DNA of 6,426 nucleotides from Sulfurimonas sp. (GCA_021157665.1 JAGGWE010000200.1:1-6426), one strand, 5' to 3'; counted from the first letter of the stretch, positions 1 through 6,303 are shown. Translations and numbers: made by a program. The notes: a model not told the origin generated them from the sequence alone.

Positions 1-503
1 GAAATTACACCCTGACATAATTTTTCTCTTAAAACACCCTTCCCATAATCTGATAATATAATTGCATCATACTTTGAAATAGTTCCAATTAAAGAATCAA
101 GTATATTACCAACAGACTCATCACTTATATTTTCTTTACTCTCTTTATCATATCGAATTACTTGTTGTGAACTAGCAATTACTCTACTTTTTTTAGATGT
201 TTTTCGTTCCTTTTGAATAATAATATTTTGAGAATCAACACCTATAGTCTTCAACATTGATTTTAACTCAATACCATTCTCATCATCCCCAATAACACTG
301 CTAACACTAACTTCAGCACCTAAGGCAACAAGATTATTTATAACATTACCTGCACCACCAAGAACGGTAGTCTCTTTTGCAATATCTACAACAGCAACAG
401 GGGCCTCAGGGGAAATTCTCTCACAACTACCCCATAAATAATGATCTATCATTAAATCACCGATAACTAAAATCTTTGGTTTTAAATTTTTAAGAGTTTT
501 CAT
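1..503 (-). CDS. hldE: Bifunctional heptose kinase/adenylyltransferase HldE, N-terminal part (cut by window edge)
   Basis: The N-terminal 167 codons of a ribokinase (PfkB)-family sugar kinase are visible; the gene continues past base 1. In this family the N-terminal domain phosphorylates D-glycero-beta-D-manno-heptose 7-phosphate at C1, and a C-terminal nucleotidyltransferase domain adds AMP from ATP; it acts in the cytoplasm. Visible motifs are GDLMID (15-20) followed by HYLWG, RISPEAPVAVV (29-39), the GGAGNV glycine motif (49-54), an RYD segment (117-119) and SDYGKG (151-156). The start ATG (503-501) overlaps the hldD stop by one base (TAATG), with a purine-rich GAAGAAG stretch just upstream, so translation is probably coupled to hldD. 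Whether the adenylyltransferase domain is fused or separate cannot be seen. The kinase call is firm; the symbol HldE rather than a stand-alone kinase (HldA) is inferred from pathway and taxon. Confidence 0.93.
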   Translation of the reverse strand, partial: MKTLKNLKPKILVIGDLMIDHYLWGSCERISPEAPVAVVDIAKETTVLGGAGNVINNLVALGAEVSVSSVIGDDENGIELKSMLKTIGVDSQNIIIQKERKTSKKSRVIASSQQVIRYDKESKENISDESVGNILDSLIGTISKYDAIILSDYGKGVLREKLCQGVI

Positions 504-1510
504 TATTTAACTTCTTCTTCATATACTCTTTTAATATCACTCACATAAGCTTTTATTCCATCTTCCATCTCAAAAGCTGGTTTATATCCAAGGAAATCTT
601 TTGTAGTTTGAATATCTGCCTCTGTATGAAACTGATAACTTCCGATAAAAGGATTAGGAATATATTCACACGCCAAGTTAGTTCCAAGTTCACTCTGTAA
701 AATATCTACAATATCTTGAAAACTTCTAGCCTTAGCTGTTCCAACATTATAAATACCACTCTTCTTTGGTTGCATAGCTTTTATATTTGCTTGGATAATA
801 TCTTCTATATATATAAAATCACGAAGTATTTTATCGCTATCTTCAAAAAGTTTAGGATTTTTTCCTGCTAAAATCTGATGCCCAAACTGTAAAACCATTG
901 AAGCAGTTGTATTTTTAAAATACTCACCATTTCCATACACATTAAAATATCTAAGCCCAACAATAGAAATATCAGATTTTTTCATATACTCACGACTTAA
1001 ATTATCCATACTAAGTTTTGAAAACCCATAAACATTCTGAGGAGATTCTCTTCCCACTCTTTGAGGAGACTCAGCGTTACCATATGTAGCAGCAGATGAT
1101 GCATATATAATATTGGCAGAGTGTGTCAAAGCTAAATCTAGTAGGTCTTTATAAGCATTTACATTTGTTTTTATCATTAAATCTTGTTCTAATACTGTAG
1201 TATCAGAGATTGCAGCTTCATGAAATATATAATCAAATTTATAATTAGTTTCTAAATTTAAAAGTAAATCTTTATCATTAATATCACCACTAATAATCTC
1301 ACCTCTAAAGCCTAATAAGTTCTTGAAATGCCCAAAACTCTTTAGGTTTCCATTAGATAGTGTCTCACCACTTCTAAAACTATCAAGCACTACAACCTTG
1401 GCATGTGGATGGTTGTTTTGAAAGTAAAAAGCTAAGTTTGAACCAATAAATCCAGCACCACCAGTTATTAAAATTGTTTTATCTTTTAACTCATTTTCTA
1501 TATATTTCAT
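503..1510 (-). CDS. hldD: ADP-L-glycero-D-manno-heptose 6-epimerase HldD
   Basis: This 335-residue protein is an extended short-chain dehydrogenase/reductase (NAD-dependent epimerase family). HldD epimerises ADP-D-glycero-beta-D-manno-heptose at C6, the last step of ADP-heptose supply for the lipopolysaccharide inner core, in the cytoplasm. The sequence shows the N-terminal Rossmann motif GGAGFIG (17-23), an acidic D43 at the end of the second strand, the SSAATYG segment (138-144), the catalytic YGFSK pair Y161 and K165, RYFNVYG (187-193) typical of HldD, and RDFIYIED (230-237). Length is slightly above the roughly 310-320 residues usual for the family. The start ATG is preceded by GGATAAG about 6 bases upstream, a modest ribosome binding site. 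Stop TAA shares a base with the hldE start. It is divergent from the cytochrome gene, so it must have a promoter in the 112-base gap. A general UDP-hexose epimerase is less likely, given RYFNVYG and the hldE/gmhA/gmhB context. Confidence 0.95.
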   Translation of the reverse strand: MKYIENELKDKTILITGGAGFIGSNLAFYFQNNHPHAKVVVLDSFRSGETLSNGNLKSFGHFKNLLGFRGEIISGDINDKDLLLNLETNYKFDYIFHEAAISDTTVLEQDLMIKTNVNAYKDLLDLALTHSANIIYASSAATYGNAESPQRVGRESPQNVYGFSKLSMDNLSREYMKKSDISIVGLRYFNVYGNGEYFKNTTASMVLQFGHQILAGKNPKLFEDSDKILRDFIYIEDIIQANIKAMQPKKSGIYNVGTAKARSFQDIVDILQSELGTNLACEYIPNPFIGSYQFHTEADIQTTKDFLGYKPAFEMEDGIKAYVSDIKRVYEEEVK

Positions 1511-1586
1511 TTACTTATCCATACTATTTTAATTTAACAAAATGATACAATATAATTCATTAACATGTATTTAAGACTCAAATCAC

Positions 1587-1592
1587 TATAAT
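1587..1592 (+). promoter_or_regulatory. Candidate -10 element for the cytochrome c gene
   Basis: A perfect TATAAT lies 30 bases before the cytochrome ATG, which would give a leader of about 24 bases carrying the ribosome binding site. No good TTGACA-like -35 is present 16-18 bases upstream; this is common in Campylobacterota, whose housekeeping promoters rely on the -10 and AT-rich upstream DNA. A second TATAAT occurs at 1551-1556 on the same strand and could be an alternative. The position relative to the gene makes the 1587 copy the better candidate. Confidence 0.55.
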
Positions 1593-1611
1593 TGGGCTGA
1601 AAATTAATCCT

Positions 1612-1616
1612 AAGGA
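1612..1616 (+). promoter_or_regulatory. Ribosome binding site of the cytochrome c gene
   Basis: AAGGA lies 6 bases upstream of the ATG at 1623, near-ideal spacing. It is stronger than the sites of most minus-strand neighbours and fits a highly translated gene. Confidence 0.75.
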
Positions 1617-1622
1617 ATCAAA

Positions 1623-1910
1623 ATGAAAAAAATCGTTATCGCTTCAATCGCTACTTTAGCACTAGCAACAGCTTCAATGGCAGCAGTAAATGGAAAAGCA
1701 TGTACTTCTTGTCATGGTGCAGACTGGTCTAAAAAAGCTCTAGGTAAATCTAAAGTTGTAGCTTCTATGAGTCATGCTGACATTGCAACTGCTATGAAAG
1801 GTTACAAAGCTGGTACTTACGGTGGTCCAATGAAAGGTCTTATGAAAGGTCAAGTAGCTAAATACTCTGACGCTGATTTAGACGCATTCGCACAAACTAT
1901 CGGTAAATAA
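1623..1910 (+). CDS. Small periplasmic monohaem cytochrome c (c553-like)
   Basis: The product is a 95-residue secreted class I cytochrome c. Residues 1-20 form a Sec signal peptide (MKK, hydrophobic stretch, cleavage expected after ASMA), leaving a mature protein of about 75 residues. One haem-binding motif, CTSCH, is at C27-H31. Sixth-ligand candidates are M70 and M74 in the GGPMKGLMKGQV segment; the sequence alone does not decide between them. The C-terminal YSDADLDAFAQTI helix is typical of the c553 family. Such proteins carry electrons in the periplasm, often from the bc1 complex to cbb3 oxidase. That role is inferred here from the adjacent ccoS and ccoI and from a similar arrangement remembered from Campylobacter jejuni. 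The gene is the only plus-strand one. It favours GGT, GCT, CTT and ATC codons more than its neighbours, suggesting high expression rather than foreign origin. Confidence 0.92.
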   Translation: MKKIVIASIATLALATASMAAVNGKACTSCHGADWSKKALGKSKVVASMSHADIATAMKGYKAGTYGGPMKGLMKGQVAKYSDADLDAFAQTIGK

Positions 1911-1944
1911 GTTTACCTTTTGAATTGCCTTTTATGGCAATTCA
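1902..1944 (+). terminator. Tandem 3' hairpins after the cytochrome c gene
   Basis: Two perfect inverted repeats follow each other. The first is GGTAAA (1902-1907), a 4-base loop and TTTACC (1912-1917), followed by TTTT; it includes the last two sense codons and the loop contains the stop codon. The second is TGAATTGCC (1921-1929), a 6-base loop TTTTAT and GGCAATTCA (1936-1944), a 9-bp stem followed by the moderately T-rich TATCTCTTTT. The second hairpin is the likely transcript end for the cytochrome mRNA. It also lies 20 bases beyond the ccoS stop on the minus strand, but there it is followed by an A/G-rich stretch instead of a U-run, so termination in that direction is uncertain. Confidence 0.65.
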
Positions 1945-1964
1945 TATCTCTTTTAAAACCAAAA

Positions 1965-2180
1965 CTATTCAGGTCTATAATCTCTTTTTAACTTCTCTTT
2001 CTTTTTTTCTAAATCTGCAGCAGCATTAAGTTCATCTACACCATCAAATTTAGCAGCATTTAAAAACTTTTCTTCATCATCAAACTGTCCATTTTTTACA
2101 GCCCAAAGAAATCCAGCAAGCCCAAGAGCTCCAAGAAATACTGATGCTCCAATCATCATAGCAATTAACCAACTATCCAT
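1965..2180 (-). CDS. ccoS: cbb3-type cytochrome c oxidase assembly protein CcoS
   Basis: The product is a 71-residue single-span membrane protein. The hydrophobic helix covers about residues 4-28 and is followed by the family signature FLWAVKNGQFDD (24-35); the C-terminal 35 residues are highly charged (KKKEKLKRD). CcoS is required for incorporation of cofactors, including haem and copper, into cbb3-type oxidase in the inner membrane. The ATG is preceded by AAGGAAGG at a spacing of 6 bases. This strong site overlaps the ccoI stop codon, and the two genes are separated by only 12 bases, so they are co-transcribed and probably translationally coupled. The gene is the last of the minus-strand run and convergent with the cytochrome c gene. 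The ccoI-ccoS pair is a classic arrangement in Proteobacteria and Campylobacterota. Confidence 0.93.
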   Translation of the reverse strand: MDSWLIAMMIGASVFLGALGLAGFLWAVKNGQFDDEEKFLNAAKFDGVDELNAAADLEKKKEKLKRDYRPE

Positions 2181-2186
2181 TTTATA

Positions 2187-2194
2187 CCTTCCTT
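2187..2194 (-). promoter_or_regulatory. Ribosome binding site of ccoS overlapping the ccoI stop
   Basis: AAGGAAGG on the minus strand lies 6 bases before the ccoS ATG and covers two bases of the ccoI TAA stop (2195-2193). Ribosomes finishing ccoI would therefore clear and expose the site, consistent with coupled synthesis of the pair. Confidence 0.7.
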
Positions 2195-4595
2195 ATCTTT
2201 TATTCCATTTCAAACGAATTCTCATAGAGTTTCCAACAACAAGCAATGAACTAATACTCATCGATATAGCAGCAACAAGAGGTATTACATACCCAGCCAT
2301 AGCAAGAGGAATAGTAATGCTATTGTAGATAAGTGAAATTAACAAATTTTGCTTAATCAATCCAAATGTCGTACGAGAAATTTTAAAAGAATCTTCTAAA
2401 GATTTTAGTGAATCATTCAAAAGAACAACATCACCAACATCAATAGCAATATCACTACCACTACCCATTACTATCCCTATATCAGCCAATGCCAATGCTA
2501 AAACATCATTAACCCCATCACCAACCATAACGACAACTTTACCATCTTTGTGAAGTTTTTTAACATAATTAGCTTTATCTTCTGCTGTCTGCTCATAAAA
2601 AAAGTTTTTTAAACCTATCTCTTGTGCTACTTTTATCGCTATAGATTTATGATCCCCTGTAAGCATAACACTCTCAATACCTTTTTTACTTAAACTAGCA
2701 ATCAACTCCTTAGCACCAACTTTAATCTGATCACTCAACTCATATATTGCCACTACTGTTTTATCAATTGCAAAATAGAAAATAGTATTATCGCTACTAT
2801 AAAATATTTCAATCCCATTTTGTTTCATCAGTTTTAAATTACCACCAATTACAACTTTATCTTGATATTTTGCATCTATCCCACATGCAGGAATATGAGA
2901 AAATTCATCAAAAATAATATCTTTTATCTCTTCATTTTGAGTTTTTAAATACTCTTTAATTCCACATGCCACAGGATGCTTTGATGATTTCACAAGAGAG
3001 TAAAGCAATTTTTTATCAAATTCTTGAAAAACTTTTTCATTCACAACTTCTGGTTTTCCTACTGTAATAGTTCCTGTTTTATCTAAAAGCAATACATTAG
3101 TTTTTGCCATTGTTTCTAACTGAGCAGCTTCTTTAAAAAGCACCCCTTTTTTTATACCCAAACTAAGACCTACAAGAGTTGCTAAAGGTGTGGCAAGAGC
3201 CAAAGCACATGGACAAGCTATAACAATAACTGAAATACCAACGATAAAAGATGTTTCAAAATCATCAAAAAAAACAAACCAAACTAAAAATGTTACAAAC
3301 GACAATATTAAAATAGTACTAGAAAAATATTCTGAAAGTCTATTCGCCATCTGTTGAATTTTAGGTTTTTTACTTATAGCAGATTCTAATAACATCATAA
3401 GATTTGACAATGTTGAATGCTCAAAATCTTTTGTTACACGAAAATGTATATCTGCATCAATACTAACTGTACCACTTACAACACTATCACCTATTGTTTT
3501 ATAAATAGGTTCACTCTCACCCGTAAGATTTGATTCATCAAAAGAACCATCGCCTTTTAAAATCTCACCATCAAGTAAAACTTTTTCTCCACAAGAAACA
3601 ACTACTATATTATCCACTTTTACATCATCGAGTTTACATGAAACAATAGAACCATTTTCTATAATATTAACTTCATTGGGAATATTTTGCCCCATTATAT
3701 CAAGAGCATCTGCAGCATTTTTCTTACTTAAAACTTCTAAAAACTTACCAATAAGTACAAAAGTAATAATCATACTTACAGAATCAAAATATGCCTCACC
3801 ATTTTCTACAATAGTGATATATATAGAATATATATATGTAAGTAAAGCACCTGTTGCAACAAGAATATCCATATTTACAGTTTTGGTTTTTATTCCAAAA
3901 TATGCACCTCTAAAGAAGATCCAACCACTATAAAAAAGAACAGGAGTAGCTAAAATACCCTCAGCTATATTTAAAACAGTTTTCATATCTTGAGCAATAC
4001 CTGTAAAATATCCAGCATATTGAGCAACTGCTATCCACATGATATTCATTGTGGCAAAAATAGCCACTGACATTCTCAGATAATAATCTTTTCTCTCTTT
4101 ATTAGCCTGAACCTCTTGAATCGATGCATCATAAGGAAAAGCATTGTAACCAACTGCTCGAATCATATCAATTATTCCAGATAATTTCACTATATCCTCA
4201 GCCCAAACAATAGTAGCTTTGTTATTAGTATAATTAATATTTGCTTCTACAACTCCATCCATTTGATGTAATGCTTTTTCATTTAACCAAACACAAGCCG
4301 AACAATGAATACCCTCTATAATTAGAGAAACTTCACTAAATCCATCACTATTTATTTTTATAAATTTATCGTAAAATGCAGGTGAATTAAAATTTGATGA
4401 ATCTGCATACTGTCCAGTTTGTGGTGTTAGTTTAGTATCACCGGCCTTTTCATAAAAACTATCTAAACCCTCTTCATTCAGAAGATGATAAACACCCTGA
4501 CAACCATTACAACAAAAATAATGCTCACCATCTTTTATCATTACAGACTCATTAAATTCTAAATGACAATGAGTACAAGCTATATTATTTGACAA
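2193..4595 (-). CDS. ccoI: Copper-transporting P1B-type ATPase CcoI/FixI (cbb3 oxidase assembly)
   Basis: This heavy-metal P-type ATPase has about 800 residues. In the family it moves Cu(I) across the inner membrane for the CuB centre of cbb3 oxidase. Numbering from the TTG at 4595: an N-terminal cysteine cluster C7-x2-C10 and CC-x2-C (28, 29, 32) typical of FixI/CcoI; a heavy-metal-associated domain with GIHCSAC (95-101); predicted membrane helices near 174-196, 206-230, 242-262, 270-290, 424-443 and 450-475; TGES (358-361); the metal-channel CPC (461-463); the phosphorylated D505 in DKTGT; HP (540-541); TGD (646-648); GDGVND (692-697); and two C-terminal helices ending in NSMRIR. The set is complete, so the enzyme should be active. 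No ATG precedes the cysteine cluster: the first is codon 19, so a TTG start is needed (4613, 4601 or 4595). I chose 4595 because AAGGA (4610-4606) lies 10 bases upstream. The gene overlaps the preceding asparaginase-domain gene by 11 bases (29 if 4613 is used). Confidence 0.94.
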   Translation of the reverse strand: MSNNIACTHCHLEFNESVMIKDGEHYFCCNGCQGVYHLLNEEGLDSFYEKAGDTKLTPQTGQYADSSNFNSPAFYDKFIKINSDGFSEVSLIIEGIHCSACVWLNEKALHQMDGVVEANINYTNNKATIVWAEDIVKLSGIIDMIRAVGYNAFPYDASIQEVQANKERKDYYLRMSVAIFATMNIMWIAVAQYAGYFTGIAQDMKTVLNIAEGILATPVLFYSGWIFFRGAYFGIKTKTVNMDILVATGALLTYIYSIYITIVENGEAYFDSVSMIITFVLIGKFLEVLSKKNAADALDIMGQNIPNEVNIIENGSIVSCKLDDVKVDNIVVVSCGEKVLLDGEILKGDGSFDESNLTGESEPIYKTIGDSVVSGTVSIDADIHFRVTKDFEHSTLSNLMMLLESAISKKPKIQQMANRLSEYFSSTILILSFVTFLVWFVFFDDFETSFIVGISVIVIACPCALALATPLATLVGLSLGIKKGVLFKEAAQLETMAKTNVLLLDKTGTITVGKPEVVNEKVFQEFDKKLLYSLVKSSKHPVACGIKEYLKTQNEEIKDIIFDEFSHIPACGIDAKYQDKVVIGGNLKLMKQNGIEIFYSSDNTIFYFAIDKTVVAIYELSDQIKVGAKELIASLSKKGIESVMLTGDHKSIAIKVAQEIGLKNFFYEQTAEDKANYVKKLHKDGKVVVMVGDGVNDVLALALADIGIVMGSGSDIAIDVGDVVLLNDSLKSLEDSFKISRTTFGLIKQNLLISLIYNSITIPLAMAGYVIPLVAAISMSISSLLVVGNSMRIRLKWNKR

Positions 4596-5070
4596 GTTCA
4601 AATTTTCCTTCAACTCTATTTTTCACAATTGTATCCCACATGCCAACATACCCATTCATACAGATATAAACTCCATTCTCGCTAAGAGCCTTTGAAAAAC
4701 CAATAGCTATTCCAAGATTAACAGCAGATTCAATATTATCTATCTCAAAAGGTTTCATTGCCCCAGTTAAAATAATCTTTCTATCTTCAAAAATTTCAGA
4801 TAAAAACTCAGAAGTCTCATGAATAGTATCCGTTCCATGAATAATTATAAAAGTATCATCTTTTGATTCCATTATTATATTTGCTAACATCTTTCTATCA
4901 TTAACATCCATATCAAGACTATCTTTATAAACAACACCTGCTAAATCATAATCAATATCTATACTCTCTAAAATTTTCTCAATTGCATAATTATCATAAG
5001 GAACTTCAAGTTTCCCATTTATTTGATTATATCTTTTATTAAAAGTACCACCACTATTTAAAATTAACAT
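4585..5070 (-). CDS. Short asparaginase-domain protein (N-terminal domain only)
   Basis: The 161-residue product matches the N-terminal domain of L-asparaginase/glutaminase-type amidohydrolases, which normally have about 330 residues in two domains. It shows GGT with nucleophile-type T9, an S51-L-D53-M54 segment matching the substrate-binding SQDM region, HGTDT with T80-D81, a TGAMKPF segment (102-108), and K150 in a DTIVKNR context that aligns with the catalytic lysine of E. coli AnsB (T12, T89, D90, K162). The catalytic residues therefore appear intact while the C-terminal domain is absent. Short versions occur in Campylobacterota, to my recollection, so this is probably not a broken gene. 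The ATG directly abuts the gmhB stop (TAGATG), with GGAAAAA in the gmhB end as a weak ribosome binding site; the 3' end overlaps ccoI. Substrate and role are unknown: it may hydrolyse asparagine, another amide, or have only a binding function. Confidence 0.82.
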   Translation of the reverse strand: MLILNSGGTFNKRYNQINGKLEVPYDNYAIEKILESIDIDYDLAGVVYKDSLDMDVNDRKMLANIIMESKDDTFIIIHGTDTIHETSEFLSEIFEDRKIILTGAMKPFEIDNIESAVNLGIAIGFSKALSENGVYICMNGYVGMWDTIVKNRVEGKFELVK

Positions 5071-5586
5071 CTATTTTTTCCATATATCATTTAGTTTTGA
5101 AACTATTTTTGTAGCCTTTGAATCTTTTATAGTTTCACTTTCATCAAAAAGATAAGTCTCTCTAAGTCCAGCATTTAAACCAGCTTCAATATCCCTCTCT
5201 TTATCACCAATAATTATCGAATTTTTCAAATCTATATCAAACTCTTTTTTAGCTTGTAAAAGCATTCCGACATGTGGCTTTCGACAACTACATTTTCCTG
5301 ATATATCTGGATGATGAGGACAATAGTAAACTTTATAAATATTAATATTATTTTTCTCAAATTCTCTAATCATCCAAGAACTAAGTTTTAAAAAGTCCTT
5401 TTCAGTATAATATTTTCTTGCAATCCCAGACTGATTAGTTACAACAAATATTTTATATCCACTATCTTGGTAATATCTAGATAGTTCCATAATTCCATCA
5501 ATAAATTCAAAATCTTCTATCTTATAAAGATAATCTTTTTCAACATTTATAACACCATCTCTATCTAAAAAAAGAGCTTTTTGCAT
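5071..5586 (-). CDS. gmhB: D-glycero-D-manno-heptose-1,7-bisphosphate 7-phosphatase GmhB
   Basis: This 171-residue HAD-superfamily phosphatase removes the C7 phosphate of the heptose 1,7-bisphosphate produced by the HldE kinase, before adenylylation. Visible motifs are the nucleophile motif DRDGVIN with D8 and D10, VVTNQSG (48-54, HAD motif II), the structural zinc ligands C89, H91, C99 and C101 in the CPHHPDISGKCSCRKP region (89-104), K103, and GDKERD (127-132) supplying the Mg-binding aspartates D128 and D132. Length is typical for GmhB (about 170-190). The related histidinol phosphatase shares most of these motifs, but gmhA directly upstream makes GmhB the better call. The ATG is 3 bases after the gmhA stop, and its own stop abuts the asparaginase-domain start, so the gene is in the middle of a tightly packed operon. 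Confidence 0.92.
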   Translation of the reverse strand: MQKALFLDRDGVINVEKDYLYKIEDFEFIDGIMELSRYYQDSGYKIFVVTNQSGIARKYYTEKDFLKLSSWMIREFEKNNINIYKVYYCPHHPDISGKCSCRKPHVGMLLQAKKEFDIDLKNSIIIGDKERDIEAGLNAGLRETYLFDESETIKDSKATKIVSKLNDIWKK

Positions 5587-5589
5587 AAC

Positions 5590-6180
5590 TTATTTACTTA
5601 CACCATTAGCAAAAATCTCTTTTTCAATAATATCACAAATAATATGCCCAATTAAAATATGAGATTCTTGAATACGAGGAGTAGAATCAGATGGCACAAT
5701 TAAAGCTATATCAGCAATTTTTGCCATCTCTCCACCATCACGACCAACTAAAGCAACAGTCATAATATTTTTTTTCTTAGCACTCTCAAACGCTTTTATA
5801 ATATTTACAGAGTTACCAGAAGTTGAAATTCCTATGAAAATATCTCCATCTTGTCCCATCCCCTCAAGCTGACGAGAAAAAACTTGATCATATCCATAAT
5901 CATTACCAATGGCTGTAATAGCAGATGTATCAGTAGTAAGGGCAAGAGATGGTAAAGATGGTCTATCAAAACCATATCTACCAACCAACTCAGCTGCAAT
6001 ATGTTGAGCATCTGCTGCACTACCACCATTACCAGCTAAAATAGTTTTATTATTACCTTTATAAAGTTCAACACATTTTCTTGATACTTCTTCAATTTTA
6101 TTTAAAAGTTCTTCATTCTTGTAAATTGCTTGTTTAGTTTCATAAGATTTTTTAATTTGATTTTTAATATATTCTTTCAT
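5590..6180 (-). CDS. gmhA: Sedoheptulose-7-phosphate isomerase GmhA
   Basis: With the ATG at 6180 the product has 196 residues, matching the usual 190-200 for GmhA. It converts sedoheptulose 7-phosphate to D-glycero-D-manno-heptose 7-phosphate, the first step of ADP-heptose synthesis, as a cytoplasmic zinc enzyme. The SIS-domain fold is shown by AGNGGSAADAQHIAAEL (49-65) with H60 and E64, STSGNS (119-124), GRDGG (146-150) and RIQESHILIGH (169-179) with Q171 and H179. These correspond to E. coli H61, E65, Q172 and H180. An in-frame ATG at 6216 would add 12 hydrophobic residues (MLLFYIYFLGIN). It was rejected because AGGA lies 6 bases before the 6180 ATG and the longer form does not fit the family. 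It is the first gene of the minus-strand operon and is followed after 3 bases by gmhB. Confidence 0.95.
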   Translation of the reverse strand: MKEYIKNQIKKSYETKQAIYKNEELLNKIEEVSRKCVELYKGNNKTILAGNGGSAADAQHIAAELVGRYGFDRPSLPSLALTTDTSAITAIGNDYGYDQVFSRQLEGMGQDGDIFIGISTSGNSVNIIKAFESAKKKNIMTVALVGRDGGEMAKIADIALIVPSDSTPRIQESHILIGHIICDIIEKEIFANGVSK

Positions 6181-6186
6181 ATTTAT

Positions 6187-6190
6187 TCCT
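6187..6190 (-). promoter_or_regulatory. Ribosome binding site deciding the gmhA start
   Basis: AGGA on the minus strand lies 6 bases before the ATG at 6180. The upstream in-frame ATG at 6216 has only AT-rich sequence before it, so this site selects the shorter, family-length GmhA. Confidence 0.7.
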
Positions 6191-6239
6191 AAAAAATAGA
6201 TATAAAATAATAACATATAAATGATTTTAAAATAGATAA

Positions 6240-6245
6240 ATTATA
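6240..6245 (-). promoter_or_regulatory. Candidate -10 element for the gmhA operon
   Basis: A perfect TATAAT on the minus strand lies about 60 bases upstream of the gmhA ATG, preceded by strongly T-rich DNA (TTTTTATTTATTTAAATTT) as is usual for Campylobacterota housekeeping promoters. No clear -35 is seen. The whole 6181-6315 spacer is so AT-rich that other TATA-like hexamers exist, so the assignment is tentative. It would drive gmhA-gmhB-asparaginase-ccoI-ccoS, possibly supplemented by readthrough from the rRNA operon. Confidence 0.4.
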
Positions 6246-6303
6246 AAATTTAAATAAATAAAAAGTGCTTAAGTGAGATTCATTAATTAAAAAGGAAAGT
6301 TGT

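Noticed and set aside
1542..1554. Minus-strand TATCAT and TATATT hexamers as -10 elements for hldD
   Set aside because: A promoter must exist in the 1511-1622 gap, but neither hexamer has a -35 or distinctive extension, so I could not choose one and did not list it as a feature.
1560..1574. TTAA-N7-TTAA upstream of the cytochrome -10, as a possible FNR/CRP-type operator
   Set aside because: The inner bases are not palindromic and do not match the TTGAT-N4-ATCAA consensus; in DNA this AT-rich such a pattern is expected by chance.
3676..3933. An 85-codon open frame on the plus strand
   Set aside because: It lies entirely antisense inside ccoI over the region coding for membrane helices; it has no recognisable motif or ribosome binding site and is explained as a shadow of the real gene.
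4585..5070. The asparaginase-domain gene as a frameshifted pseudogene with its C-terminal half in a neighbouring frame
   Set aside because: Downstream sequence is immediately ccoI, with no residual C-terminal asparaginase coding, and the gene is packed without gaps in an operon, so a naturally short protein is the better reading.
5832..6029. A 65-codon minus-strand open frame
   Set aside because: It is another frame of the SIS-domain core of gmhA, low-complexity and leucine-rich, with no support of its own.
6265..6276. CTTAAG-centred sequence (GTGCTTAAGTGA) between 5S and gmhA as a hairpin
   Set aside because: Only the 6-base palindrome pairs; flanking bases mismatch and no loop is left, so it cannot form a stable terminator.
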